A program made the position numbers and the translations under genes. From Adenophora triphylla var. japonica (Eukaryota; Streptophyta; Magnoliopsida; Asterales; Campanulaceae), in the NCBI GenBank assembly GCA_022495995.1, contig JAFEMH010001298.1, positions 124,001 through 188,000 of the forward strand: DNA of 64,000 nt, written 5' to 3'. This document shows, piece after piece, positions 11,533 to 23,594 of this stretch. The notes under the pieces were generated by a model. It had not been told where the DNA came from, made no database searches, and was given only the letters and a program-made list of their open reading frames with translations. Position 1 is the stretch's first letter; each line of letters begins with the position of its first letter.

Positions 11533-13021
11533 TATTACAAAATAATACGACATGAGAAATTTATTATGAGATGTTATGGAACTTTTTTAAAATTTATGTG
11601 GCATTCTTTTAATAATGAACTCCCCTCCAAGATTACGGGTCGCCGGGCCAATTCAATAAAAATACTTATCTGAATCATTCAATTAAAACTGTTATACAAT
11701 ATCGATCGCACAAAATCCAGATTGGCATAATAAATTAAAGGTAGGGGGAGTAGGAAACTTGATTTGGAATATAACTATATAAGTATTATACTTGTAGTGG
11801 AAATCCTTCTTAAATTGTTAGGTACAAATATGATGGAAAGCTATTTAGTGATTAGGGCATCTATCTCCAAAGTTCTTCTAGATTTGCCAATAGATATCAA
11901 GGACTAAATTACAATTCTTAGGTGTCAATTCTAAGTAATTAAATTAATCAAACTAAATTATCGCTAAACGTGCATTTGTGTTAACGATAAAAAAATATGA
12001 ATAACATTTGTGTTAATATTGAAAAAAAAAGTGGGAAAATCATTTCGAGATAGAGGATATATATACTTGAATTTGAATGAGTATTATGTTAAATATATGA
12101 TGATATTTTTTTTTAGTGTATTTTGTGTATAAATGTACTAAAAATGTTTCTTAGTCATATATTCCTGAATTTCTCTTATAATAAACATTAAACATTAATT
12201 ATTTATGGATCAAATGGTTTTTAGAAAAATACAAATTATTGTTGGAGTGGATGAAGTTCCACGTAGGAATTCCAAATAGATTGTATTGTGGAAATCTAAC
12301 GTAGTTATAAGATTTCAATAATGTCATATAGGATTCACCTCCTCCTTTGGATTTATTTTTATATTATGATTTGATTAAATATTAAATAAATAAGTGGTTG
12401 GGACCAACCAATTATGAAATTGAGTTGGGTATAGATCATTGTCACATTTTAATTAATTAATTAATTAATTAATTATATGGGTGGATGTACGTTGTGGGTT
12501 CCAAAAACCTAATATTAGTCCTACATAGGACTCTTTTTTTTTTTTTTTACTTTTCCTCTGTCAATGACACCCACGATCTTAATTATATTCGTATAATTTG
12601 TCTTTATAAAAGGTAATTTCTTGCTTTGGATATGGCTAAGCATGGATTGTTATTTTTATAGTATGGTTATTATTTATTTTCTCGCATAAAATGAAAATCT
12701 AAATTCAGTTTTGTCGAAAGTAAAATGGAACATTTATTATGTAACGGAGGTATTACTCTATATGCAATCAAGCTCCTCAATTGTTTGAATTGATTGGATC
12801 AACAAAATTTGTAATTATCCACATTTAACGCGTTAAAATAATGATATTGTTTGCAACCTTCTAAGTTACTGTTTGCAAAATAATTACTAAAAATTATAGT
12901 GTAGTAGGTGTTGTAAGTATGAAAAGTGAGGTAGTAGAGAAAAAGTGGAATAAGAAATAATAATTGAATTGTTGTTGTGAGTATGACATTTGGATCTCAT
13001 TAATATAAACGTAATAAAATA
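11533..13021. other. AT-rich intergenic DNA with AATT microsatellite
   Basis: No gene recognised. A run of TTAA/AATT units lies at about 12450-12474, and a poly-T tract at about 12533-12549. The remainder is AT-rich without open frames of note. Confidence 0.5.
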
Positions 13022-13023
13022 TA

Positions 13024-13282
13024 CTCTCTCCGTCACACCAAAAATCTTGGCACAATAACTAAGGAAAATGAATATAATAATGAAAATGTGTGGTAGAAAA
13101 TGAAGAGAGAGAATGAGTGGAGTTGGTTGAATAAATTGTGTGGTAGGAAATGAAGAGAGAGAATGAGTGGGTGGGGTAGGATGAATATAAAATAATAAAT
13201 TCTTTTCCATTTTGGGCAGTGTCTATTCACGTGGGACGTCTCAAAAAGGAAATAAGTGTCTATTCACGTGGGACGGAGGGAG
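13024..13282. mobile_element. Stowaway-like MITE
   Basis: Ends CTCTCTCCGTCACACC and complement of CACGTGGGACGGAGGGAG, flanked by TA (13022-13023 and 13283-13284). Inside, near 13215-13275, the block GTCTATTCACGTGGGACG occurs twice. A second partial MITE end (GAGACGGATGGAG) follows at about 13349-13361. Confidence 0.8.
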
Positions 13283-13284
13283 TA

Positions 13285-13869
13285 TTCATTTTAGAAAGTG
13301 TGTATTTTGCAATGAGACGCCCAATAAAAAAATTGTGTAGTTTGTAGTGAGACGGATGGAGTATTTGTTTTCTAAATGAATGTATACACTTTTAGATTTT
13401 TTCTTTCTTCATAAAATGAGTGTTGATTTGTTTGATCAAGCTACAATTTTTTTTATTAATTAATTATCATTCACATATTCTAAATATTTATCAAAATAAA
13501 AAATAAACACTTTTTTTTTTTTTACGATGTCCCAATCAAAAGGAAAGGGGAGGAATCGATTTTTACATCTTACGGGTTTGACTTTTACCACTAAGTCGCT
13601 CGTTCGGAGAGGTAATTATGCATATTTTCGACCTAAAAAAAGGCTACAGATTTGCTCTTTGTCGGTGGGCTTTTCATAAATGTGCTAATGAAAGAGTTTT
13701 CTTGGGTTGGGCTATCATCAGAAATTGAACTGGGCCTGAAACAACCGTCCTTAATTTTTATGACAGGCCCAGATTCTGCTGTGAACGCAACAAGCCATTT
13801 CAAAAGTTTGAACGCCGCAATTCCCCCCTTTTCTGTCCCCAAATCACCGCACATAAACTGTTTGTAGAA
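13285..13869 (+). promoter_or_regulatory. Upstream region of the SANT/Myb-domain gene
   Basis: The first part holds decayed MITE sequence and poly-T. From about 13640 the DNA becomes less AT-rich and runs into the 5' leader of the gene at 13870. No TATA box stands out, as in many broadly expressed plant genes. Confidence 0.35.
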
Positions 13870-16650
13870 ATGCCCAAACGCAATTCCATCAACAGCGAAC
13901 AACCGCCATCTACAAATCTCAGAAGATCTCCCAGGTTTCTCCACAGTAACGTCACTAATTCCGAAGATCCGAAGACCCCCAAAACCAAATCAAGTAGAGC
14001 ACGAATCAATCCTCCAAGTGCTCCTTCTTTTAGTTCAACACGAAAGGTTTCGGCTCGGGAAGGGCGGAATTCATGTCCAGAAAAGGGTTCGAAAAGGGTC
14101 AATGAGTCAGACATTGGGAGAAAAGAAGCTTTGAGACCGGATAATGGCTTGAGACGATCTGCAAGACTAATTGGTCGTGTGGAGGATTTTAGTTATGTGG
14201 AGCTGTCTCCTGTAGGCAATGTGGAAAGGAGAGTTGCCCGAAGCTCTGTTTGGGGAAAGGCTAATTCAGTTCTTCTCAAGATTTGTAATGGTAAGTTTAG
14301 TGTAGCTGAATTTTTCATATGAATGGGAAATTGATAAATTGGGGGTTTAAATTTTGGTCAATTTATCATACAGGGAAACCGGAAAAGAGGGCAACATGTA
14401 CTTTTCGTCATGGAACCACCAATCAAGATGTTAAGAAGATTGATTATGATGAGTCCACTGAAGTTTTTGATGAAAAAGAAGCAAGTACTTTTCGAAGGGG
14501 TAATGCTGGAAAATACACCCAAAAGAATTCCCATGGAAATTGTGATGGATTTGAGGAGTTTGTTTCTAATAAATTTTCGTATGGAGGGGTTCCGTCGCCT
14601 TTAGCAGTCATTGAGGGCGGAGGTAAGAGGGATGGGAAAAATAATGATGAAGAACAAGTGATTGGGGTTAAGAGGAAGAGAAATCCTACAGAGAAAAGTC
14701 ATAGCATTGTTCATGGGTGGAGCAAGGAACAAGAATTTGCACTGGATAGAGCGTATTTTGCTACGAAACCCACACCTCATTTCTGGAAGAAAGTTGCTAG
14801 ACTGGTACTATTCTACTCTCTCTAATCACTTGTTACTTTTGCAAAAAAGTTTCTAATAATTTTCATATTAATAATGGTTAGATAGATAATAAGTTTGGTC
14901 CACACTGATATATGATGATCCATTAATAAACCATTTTCTGTTTGAGCATATAAGATTAGTAAGTGATGATTAAATGTTCCTTATAAGATTAGGTGTAAAG
15001 TCATGCAGCGGTGGTTTTCTAGTTAATGCTACTGACATATTATAAGTGAATCGTTTGAGAATGAGATTAAAAAAAATCAGAAATAGTGACCTTTATGAAT
15101 GTACTGAGAACCTAATGCATGCAATTCTGATTTCTCTTAGTGTCTTATCTTAGGGAAAACTAATTATGCAGAAGAAAATAAGTTCGTCTGCTTTTGGGAA
15201 ATATTCCTAGTTTAACAAGACTTTCAGTACTTGATTTCTTTTGCTTAAAACACATTCAACAAAAAACTTCTGGACTTGGCTTCATTTATCCTGGGAGACA
15301 GTTTTCCAAGACCTGATTGCATCCCCATCTTAAAGAAAAATTCATGTTGTGTACGTTTGCCGTAAACATCTCTACCATTTCTCTTAGTCTAGAAACAGGA
15401 TGCACTTCACTATTAGTCTATGATTATCATACGTATATGGGATTCTGGTCTGGGGTATCATTGAGGTGTGGTGTTGCATAATTTTCTATCATCTTGCAAG
15501 CTTAAACATACCTTCCGAATCATCATCTTGGAGCAACTCTAGCCAAACAAATTTACACCATTTTTCAAAAGAATCCTCCACAGGAGATGAACACAATTTG
15601 GCTGTGATCAGGCACATCCAGGAAATTTGACAATTGGGTTGGGTTTTGAGGTGGCTGGATAACCAAATTCTTAACTAAAGAAGGCAAAAGCACATGGTAA
15701 TTTTTTCTTATACTAAGCAAATAAGCTAAGAATTCTTATAAGTGATTCTGAATTGTTGTTGTTGTTGTTGCTGTCGTATTCAACTTAAAGAACCTTCTTC
15801 CAACTTCTCGTTTACCATTAGATCTCAACACCTGTCACTTCACTGTCTCTAATAATGGCCTTGAACTTATTTTGGTTATTTTCTAATTTTTCAGGTCCCT
15901 GGGAAATCTGCTCAGGATTGTTTCAATAAAGTCCATTCTGATCACATGACACCGCCTCAAGCCAAACCTCGTTCAAGGGCCAAGAAAATAAGCTCACCAC
16001 CTAACTCATTGTCTGCTAGTAAATTGCTCAATTCTTCGGGTCCTATGGTTAAGAGGCCAACGCATAGAAAGAAGAGTCGCCACCTTGTGCAGAAAACTGT
16101 CAGACACCTTCTACAAATGCAATGTCAAGTGGACCAGAACTCTGAAGAAGACTTATTTTCAGTTCTTGAGCCCAGAACAAGTCCATCTGCCCAATCTATT
16201 CAACAGGATCCAAAAATTACTACCCCAGATAGCAAGCAAGAAAATTCAGGTTTACTTAGAAGATGCCGGGAAAGATCTTCTTCAGCCAATAAGAAGTGCC
16301 TCTCACGATTCAGTGGCTCAAGTGGAACAAACCTAGTGAGCCCATTGGTTCTTAAGCAGGTTAAAAACAAAGCCTTACATGAGAAATATGTTGACTTGTT
16401 ACACTGCCGAGAAGCTAACAGGAAGGCTGCTTCTGTAAGGACAGCAAAATTACACCAAGGGAAAGGGATGAAAGAGGAGAGAACTCAGAAAATGGATGCA
16501 ATTAAAGCTGCAAAAAATGCACTGGTTTTTGATGCGAGTGATGCTATCAAACAGTTCCAGCATTTACAGGCAAATGCACTTATGAGCAGCTTCTCTGATG
16601 ATGAAGGTGAAGTTACGGACAACAATGAGGATGAAGGTGAAGATGTCTAG
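13870..16650 (+). CDS. SANT/Myb-domain nuclear protein, three exons
   Basis: Predicted CDS: join(13870..14290, 14374..14804, 15895..16650), 1608 bp, 535 residues. Intron 1 (14291-14373) is GTAAGT...ACAG; intron 2 (14805-15894) is GTACTA...TTTTTCAG; both joints keep the frame. Exon 1 is basic and disordered and holds two RRSxR(F/L) motifs (about residues 18 and 94). A SANT/Myb-like domain starts at Trp about 256 (GWSKEQEFALDRAYF, then FWKKVARL at the end of exon 2) and continues across intron 2 (VPGKSAQDCFNKVHSD). Spaced aromatic residues of the repeat are present. The rest is basic, with a lysine/alanine-rich helical stretch and a strongly acidic C-terminus (SDDEGEVTDNNEDEGEDV). Likely a chromatin or DNA-associated nuclear protein. 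I do not recognise a named orthologue; the SANT part recalls KNL2/M18BP1-type proteins, but no SANTA domain is seen. Intron 2 holds no gene. Confidence 0.8.
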
Positions 16651-17293
16651 CATTGCTTCCCGTTTGTTGTATCAATACTTTTCAAGTTAACTGTTTCGTT
16701 TTACAAATTGATGTTGCACTTACTTTTATAACTGTCGAATCAAGATACCGTCCTAGGAGCACCATCACTGTAGAATCAGACTCTTGTCTACGGAGTATAT
16801 AAAATTTGATTTCTGCTTCTTGCAGAATTTTCCTTCTGCATGTTATGTTTTACCCCCACCGACCCATGATAAATGTCACATTTGACTTGTCAACATTTTT
16901 AAGGGATGTGCTGTACTTTTTAGCCCCCCTACTGTGGTGCAAGCCGCGTACCAGACATTAGGTGTGTGCCTGAGATTACCATGTAGAAGATACAGTGTAT
17001 ATTTCAGTTCCCTTTTTTGTTTCAAGCTGTTTTATTTGCACATTATTGAGCAGCAGAAAGATACTGCACATGAATTGCAACTGCCAAGCATCACACCAAA
17101 GAAAGAAAAACTGAATAAGGCCAAACCCCGGTGCGCCAAGCGCTCCCCGCCTTGCGGTGACGTAAGTTAAAGCAACATATGTTTCTCGAGATGGAAAAAA
17201 AAGGATGAAAACTACAACGTTATTACAACAAACTGTTAACCTTCGGAAAGAGTCGAACCCTTCGTGGATAGATTCATGCTGCATCTATTTCTG
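16651..17293. other. 3' flanks of two convergent genes
   Basis: This holds the 3' UTR of the SANT gene (+) and of the bHLH gene (-), which converge here with about 640 bp between their stop codons. No separate gene is supported; short frames in this stretch have no recognisable domain. Confidence 0.5.
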
Positions 17294-18978
17294 CTACAAA
17301 CATCTTCCTCCATAGCCTGCAGTTCTGAATAATACTTGTTTCACGTCTTCAGAACTTATCATCCTTCGATGTTCAGAACCCTAAATCATTAAGACACTTT
17401 AGAATATTATTTAAGAAAGAATCTGAATTCTCATCCATAGGATTCATAGTCAACTTTAGCTATAACACTTGGGATAGAACACATGTAATTGAAGTACTCC
17501 CTCCGTCCCTAAATGAATGCTGATTTTTTTACAAATTTAGTCTTGATCAAGAGCAAATTTGAATTTTTTTTTCTCGACATTCATTTAGGGACAGAGGGAG
17601 TAATACGTACTTACCTCAGAACAAGAAGCTTGAAGTGAGAAATCATTGAAACAACTAACAACACATTGTTGAATGTCAAGCCCTAATGCTTCAACTGTGC
17701 TCACAGTGTTCAGCAACAATCCTGGCCTTGATGAGCAGAAAATCTTAATTCGTGTGTCGTTGTTTTTCCTTTGGACATCAAACTGAACAAGTCATTGAAA
17801 AAAAAAAGTCAGTTAAAGATTATATAATCTTAATATGAAGATCAAGGTTTTGATTCACAATCACGATTAATGGTATGGATCCAGATTTGTTTTCGCTTTA
17901 GTTCATGTTCTTCATATCGAATATGAATGCCTATATGATCTATCTGTAAGTGTTTCTTTCCTTTAAAGGGTTCGGTTTTCCTATAGAGGCTTCCTTTGAG
18001 AGTAGGTTTTTCTTGTTGAGAATTCATTCCAACAGTTTTAATTTTGGACATCAAACTGAACAAATTGAAAATCCTCGGTAAAAGGATTAATCTTAATCTT
18101 AATGTGCTTAAATAGATGTTGTACGTACCTTTGGGAGCGTCGACCTAGCTTGTACTTCATCCATGTTGAACTCCTTGTTGCTCCCTCCCATGTCGTCCAA
18201 TTGATCCGTACCTGTTTCTGTATCATTTTCTTTCAAAGTATGGATCTTTTGTAATAGTTCTTTCATATAATCTATTGTGTCCCCAAGGATAGATGTTCTG
18301 TCCATCTGTTCATTATATATATGCAACAATTAATCTCTTTCACTAGGTCAAAAAAAAAAAAACATAATCCAAAAATGGATGGCCATTTTGTTCCTGATCA
18401 AGAACAAAATGGGCATTCAATTCCGGACTGTATGTGATAATTTCTACCTTGCTTATCTTTGGAACGATTGATCTGAGCATGGAAAGACGTTCATTTAGAC
18501 GTTTCCTACGTCTTCGTTCCGCCATTAGGTTCTTTGAAGGCTGCCCTTCAACTTTCTTAAATTTGTACTTTCTCTCCTCAGTAACCTGTTGCTCAACCAG
18601 CTTGTTGCCAAGCTCACCAATAAGCTGACTTCCATCTTCCGCCTGCATTGACCGGCATTCTTCTTTGGTGATCTTATGATCATAAGATGATGAATGGATT
18701 TGTGGAGCCATGAGATTATGGTCAAATGGGTAATTTCCACTATTGTAAGGGCAATGGAAAGTAGGTTGAACTACTGAGGAAGAGGAGGAGGAGGTGATGA
18801 GTTCTAAGAAAGAAGGGTTTGAGTAATTACTGCTCAACTGATCTGTGGTATCAACTTCAAAAGATTCAAAGTAATTCCATTCTCCAGGGAACAATCCACT
18901 ACTAGGAACTGTTGTCAAATTTTCTTTCCATGGAGCCACCAAGTCTTCCAACAGACCTTGCTGATGTCCAGGCTCCAT
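17294..18978 (-). CDS. bHLH transcription factor of the bHLH93/bHLH61 type, four exons
   Basis: Predicted CDS: complement(join(17294..17380, 17615..17782, 18129..18305, 18448..18978)), 963 bp, 320 residues. All exons are whole codons and all introns are GT-AG. The start at 18978 gives [14 protein letters not shown], typical of this subgroup. The N-terminus is Ser/Asn-rich with acidic patches. The basic region ([17 protein letters not shown], about residues 149-165) keeps the Glu and Arg that contact E-box DNA. Helix 1 ends at the exon 1 junction (IVPKISK), and exon 2 carries helix 2 ([18 protein letters not shown]). Exon 3 encodes an ACT-like dimerisation fold ([14 protein letters not shown] to LQASCSE), and exon 4 ends AGYGGRCL. 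Relatives in Arabidopsis act in flowering and development; the role here is inferred. Oddities: a MITE in intron 3, a duplicated exon 3 border in intron 2, and a 30-bp direct repeat over the start. Confidence 0.88.
17497..17600. mobile_element. Short Stowaway-like MITE in bHLH intron 3
   Basis: 104 bp with long inverted ends, CTCCCTCCGTCCCTAAATGA and the complement of TCATTTAGGGACAGAGGGAG, flanked by TA (17495-17496, 17601-17602). On the gene strand its edge is about 12 bp behind the 5' splice site of intron 3 (17614). The element could fold into a hairpin in the pre-mRNA. Confidence 0.85.
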
Positions 18979-18981
18979 CTC

Positions 18982-19023
<42 letters not shown>

Positions 19024-19580
19024 GGAATGCTAATCCATGGAGCCACCAAGTCTTCCAACAGACGTTTGTTACAGCTGATTGCCGATAACTTATAACTGGT
19101 TACTGATCATGACTTATATTTACCATCAAACAAGTTGAGAAAGATTTTTTTCCCAGAATTTTTAAATAAAAAATAGAAGAGGCGTACAAAGTAATAATTA
19201 ACCCTAGCTAAAAGAAAGCTATACGTATATAAGGATCCAAAATGTAGAGTCATAATTGTTTATTGTGGGACAATATATTATCATGAAAGAAAGTTAAAAT
19301 ACATGCATGTAAGTTTGTAACGATGAATGAAACGTATGAATATGTTTTTTTTCTTATAGAGGAAAACAAATAGGGGAAGGTAGTACGGAGAGCTATGATT
19401 CCAGTAGGGTAAATACCACCTGGGATTGGGATTATTCTCATCACCATGCATGCCATCCCCAGTATATCCTAATTATCATCCCAAAGTTGTCTTACTCTCT
19501 ATTTGTCTCAAAATAAATATTTAAATTTACATTTGATAAACAAATAAAAGTAGACACTATTTTATGGGAAGGAAGCACCC
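18979..19580 (-). promoter_or_regulatory. bHLH 5' leader and upstream region, with CT microsatellite and direct repeat
   Basis: On the + strand 18979-19020 is a (CT)n run, i.e. (GA)n just before the ATG on the gene strand. Behind it, 19034-19063 is a perfect 30-bp copy of 18927-18956, which lies inside exon 1 (codons for EDLVAPW). A TATA-like TTATATACG lies at about 19225 on the minus strand. The rest is intergenic, with no gene. Confidence 0.5.
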
Positions 19581-19835
19581 CTCCCTCCGTCTCATTACAA
19601 AAAGCCGAAAAGCCTTATTTTGGTATTCCATTTCAAAAGGGATAAGCACAAAAAAAAAAAAAGTTTTTAATACTTGTTTATTTATGAGAAACAAATATTT
19701 CCTACCCCAAATTCCTTTTTTTCTACCTCACTTTTGATACTTAAAATACTTAGTACACTATACTCCCTCTGTCCCATTTAAAGCTTCACCATTTTGAAGG
19801 TGACACGAAAATTAAGAAAAAAGTCAGTGGAGAAA

Positions 19836-20201
19836 TGTAGGAAATCAATTTAGGATTTTTTCAAAACTTGTGTTTTTCATTGATAAACTTCTCAATATAT
19901 AGTTTACAATAGAAAAGGAAAAGATGCCTACTCAAAATAAATCTCTAAACATAAACCTAGGAAGAAAAGGAAACGTAAAATACTTTAATCAGCAAATCCG
20001 GATGAAAATACGCCATGGTCACAAGTCGTGCCTGAGGGCACGAGTCGTGCCTTTTCCAAATCACTCGTACAACAAGTTGTGCCCAAAATTTCTCTCGTGC
20101 TGATTCATGGCACGACTCGTGCCTGTGGTCACGAGTCGTCCCCTTTGCGTTTCATCAGCCTTCGTTTCCTCAGCCTGTTTTTCCTCAGCAATATCTTCAC
20201 A
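19836..20201 (-). repeat. Copia 3' LTR
   Basis: 366 bp. On the element's strand: U3 with the palindromes at 20123-20109 and 20051-20037, then a TATA-like CTATATATTG at 19901-19892. It has an extra block of about 18 bp with an imperfect palindrome half that is missing in the 5' LTR. Confidence 0.9.
20037..20123. repeat. Palindrome cluster in Copia 3' LTR
   Basis: Two perfect 15-mers, GGCACGAGTCGTGCC (20037-20051) and GGCACGACTCGTGCC (20109-20123). Imperfect copies lie at about 20020-20033 and 20127-20141. Confidence 0.9.
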
Positions 20202-22823
20202 CCCTCCCTCAAGTTGAGCATGGGGATTAAGAATGCCCAACTTGCTAACAAGCAAATCAAACTGTTGCTTGCCAAGGGCCTTAGTAAAAATGTCTGCCAG
20301 CTGCGTTTTAGTAGGAACGTAGGAAGGAAAAATAAGACCATCCGAAATAGCATCACGGACAAAATGGCAATCTATCTCAATGTGCTTTGTTCGTTCATGA
20401 AATACAGGGTTCTTAGCGATATCTAGAGCTGGCTGGCTATCGCAAAAGATATGAATCGCCTTAGGATGATGAACACCAAGACTCAGCAATAAACCTTTCA
20501 ACCATTTCAATTCACAGGTAAGGGCCGCCATAGAACGGTATTCGGCCTCGACAGACGAACGAGACACAGTGGTTTGTTTCTTCGTCTTTCAAGATATATG
20601 AGAATGACCAAGAAACACAAGCCATCCGGAAAGCGAGCGTCGAGTAATAGGGCAAGCGGCCCAATCCGAATCACACCATCCTTGTAGTGTGAGCTCACTA
20701 TCAGCACGAAGAAGAAGAATAACCTGACTAGGTGTGCTTTTGAGATAACAAACCACTCGCAGTGCCACATCCCAATGATCCTTGCGAGGTTCCTTCATAA
20801 ATTGCGATAGAATATGAAACGAATATGCCAAATTTGGACGGATGACTGCTAAGTAAATGAGACGACCAACCAATCGTCTATAACGTTTTGGGTCATCCAG
20901 AAGATCACCAATGGCAAGACCAAGTTTGTGATTCAGTTCAATAGGAAAGCCGGATGGCTTTGCAGCCAATAGCCTAACCTCAGATATAAAGGTATACTTG
21001 CGTTGGCACAAAAATAGACCAGAGGAGCTACGAGCAACTTCAATGCCCAAGAAATACTTCAAGGAGCCAAGTTCATTCATCTTGAAACATTCACTCAGAT
21101 ACTTTTTGAAAGACTGTAAGGCAGCGGAATCATTCCCAGCTATAATAAGATCGTCAACATACACAAGTATATTCATATGAATCGTACCTTTTGTGAACGT
21201 GAACAGGGAATAATCAGAATAAGACTGCAAGAAACCATAGTGCTTCAAGGAAGCCACCAGCTTAGCGAACCAATAACGCGGGGCCTGTTACAGGCCATAA
21301 AGAGATTTTCGAAGGCGACAAACCATATTAGGCTGATTGAAATGAAAGCCCGGAGGAGGTTTCATGTAGAGCTCTTCCTGAAGATCACCATGTAGGAAAG
21401 CGTTATGCACATCCATTTGATGCAGTTCCCAATTCTTTGAGGCAGCAATGACAAGAAAGGCTCGAACGGTGACCATTTTGGCCACAGGAGCAAAATTTTC
21501 CGTGTAATCAATTCCTTCTTTCTGATGATTACCAAGAGCCACTAATCGAGATTTAAGCCGTTCAACAGTACCATCAGACTTATACTTAATCCGATAAATC
21601 CACTGGCTACCCAGAGCACGCTTACCATGCGGTAGAGGAACCATAGTCCATGTGCCATTATCTTCCAAGGCACGAATTTCAGCCTGCATAGATTCCTTCC
21701 ACCCATCTTGTGACATTGCCTCACGAAAAGTCCTAAGCTCTTTAGCCAAGGTAATAGCTGCAAGGAAGTTACGATATTTCACAGAAAAACTGTCACAATT
21801 TATATAGTGAGCTATAGGATAAGGAGTACCTGAGGAGCCGACCGGAGTTGAGTGACCGGGGGATGGACTAACAGGTGTGACAGTAGCAGCAATGTAGTCC
21901 CGAAGAAGAACGGAGGGTACTTTCGTATGCATGCCCCTCCCTAAAGCATCTTGCTCGAATGGAGAGGTGTCTGTCGTAGAAGAAGATGAGACCGCTGTAG
22001 AGGTAATATCTGTAGAAACTGCAGGAACAGGATCAGGTACGTCCGCAGGAGCCACTGTCAAAGGTTCAGAGACAATATCTTCCATATCCGGATAATCAAG
22101 AAAGGAAAAATCAGCCTCTAGGTTAAGAGTCTCCACTGAATCCGTGGAATGAGGCACTGACGATGAATCACTGTAAGGAAAATTGGACTCAAAGAACTTC
22201 ACATCCCGGGAAACAAAAAAAATCTTTGTCTTTAGATCGAACAACTTCCACCCCTTTTTGCCTAAAGGATAGTCCACAAATATACATTTTCGGCTACGGC
22301 TGGCAAACTTATCTCCCTTGGCCTTTCTGATTATAAGCATAACACAAGGAACCAAAAACTCGGAGAGAGTCAAAGAAAGTTAATTTCCCGAATAGAACCT
22401 CATAGGGAGTCTGATTACCTAAGAGGGGAGTGGGAGTCCGATTAATCAAATGAGCAGCAGTGAGAACTGTTTCTCCTAAAAAAAATCGGTAAGTGAGCCT
22501 GAAATCTAAGCGCTCTAGCAACATTCAGAATGTGACGATGCTTCCGCTCGACTCGACCATTTTGTTGAGGGGTACCAACACAAGATGTTTGGAAAGTAAT
22601 GCCAGTGAAAAAAAAATAATCAAGCATGCAATTAAATTCAGTACCATTATCAGATTGGACAATCTTAATTTTCTGAGAAAACTGACGTTCTACCATTGCA
22701 ATGAAAGCCATAAACATACGAAAAACTTTGGTTTTATCAACTAACAAATAAACCCAAACAGTTCAGGAAAAATCATCCACCAAAGTTAAAAAATACCGTG
22801 CATCACAAGAAGAAGAATGAGTG
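20061..22823 (-). pseudogene. Copia pol, downstream half: integrase core to RNase H
   Basis: Reading leftwards from the CACTA joint. Integrase core: FLTLVDDFS with a stop in the next codon, IVQSDNGTEF (second Asp), GTPQQNGRVERKHRHI (Glu). Reverse transcriptase: GWKESMQAEIRALEDNGTW, HQMDVHNAFLHGDLQEELYM, SLYGL followed by a stop (TAA) where Lys is expected, then ILVYVDDLIIAG (catalytic YVDD). RNase [52 protein letters not shown]. There are frame breaks near 22310-22450, and stops near 21288 and 20588. The frame passes through the polypurine tract and ends inside the 3' LTR at 20061. Confidence 0.9.
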
Positions 22824-22826
22824 TAT

Positions 22827-23390
22827 CACTACCAGAAACTGGTGCTTTAGCGATGGAATCAACACCGACGGAATCATTCCGTCGCTATTTAGCGACGGAA
22901 ATTATGCTATAGCGACGGAATGATTTTGACGTCAAATTTATCGACGGAATTTAATTCCATCGCTAAATTCTGTCGCTAAAACGAATATTCCTCGAATATT
23001 CGTTTCATTACCGCCACTATTTTGGCGCATGATTTATCGACGGAATATTCCGTCGCTAGTTCTTTATCAGCGACGGAATTATTCCGCCGGTGAAAAGTTA
23101 TTATTTTTTTATTTTTTATTTATCAGTGACAGAATTATTCCGTCGGTGAAAATTAAATTTTTTTATTTTTTTAAATAATACACCGACGGAATATTTCCGC
23201 CGCTGATAAATTAAAAAAAAAATTAATTAATCAGCGGCGGAAATATTCCGTCGATGAAAATTAAATATTTTTTATTTTTTTTAAATAATACACCGACGGA
23301 ATATTTCTGCTGCTGATTAATTAATTTTTTTTAATTTATCAGTGACGGAATATTTCATCGGTGATTATAAAATTTAATTTTTAATTATTT
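22827..23390. repeat. Left terminal and subterminal repeats of the CACTA element
   Basis: Short units such as GCGACGGAAT(T/A)ATTCCGTCGCTA appear in both orientations, separated by AT-rich spacers, from 22860 to about 23360. Variants have GCGGCGG or GGTGAA ends. Such repeats bind the TNPA-like protein in En/Spm; the role here is inferred. From 23390 to 23594 follows a short repeat of AACTAACTGAAAACGTTAAAA type (about 18-20 bp, several copies). Confidence 0.85.
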
Positions 23391-23594
23391 TTAGAACTAA
23401 TTAACAAAATAACTAACTGAAAACATTAAAAAATTATACTGAAACGTTGAAAAATTGACTGAAATTTCAAAAAACTAACTGAAAACGTTAAAAAACTAAC
23501 TGGAAACGTTAAAAAACTGACTGAAATTCTAAAAAACTAACTGAAAACGTTAAAAAACTGACTGGAATTTCAAAAAACTAATTGAAAACGTTAT

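Noticed and set aside
12450..12474. AATT microsatellite as a possible origin or attachment site
   Set aside because: Simple repeat in AT-rich intergenic DNA with no other support.
18038..18128. Alternative exon 3 of the bHLH gene at 18055
   Set aside because: Ends after five residues, while the acceptor at 17782 gives the complete conserved ACT-like domain; kept as a finding, not used in the gene model.
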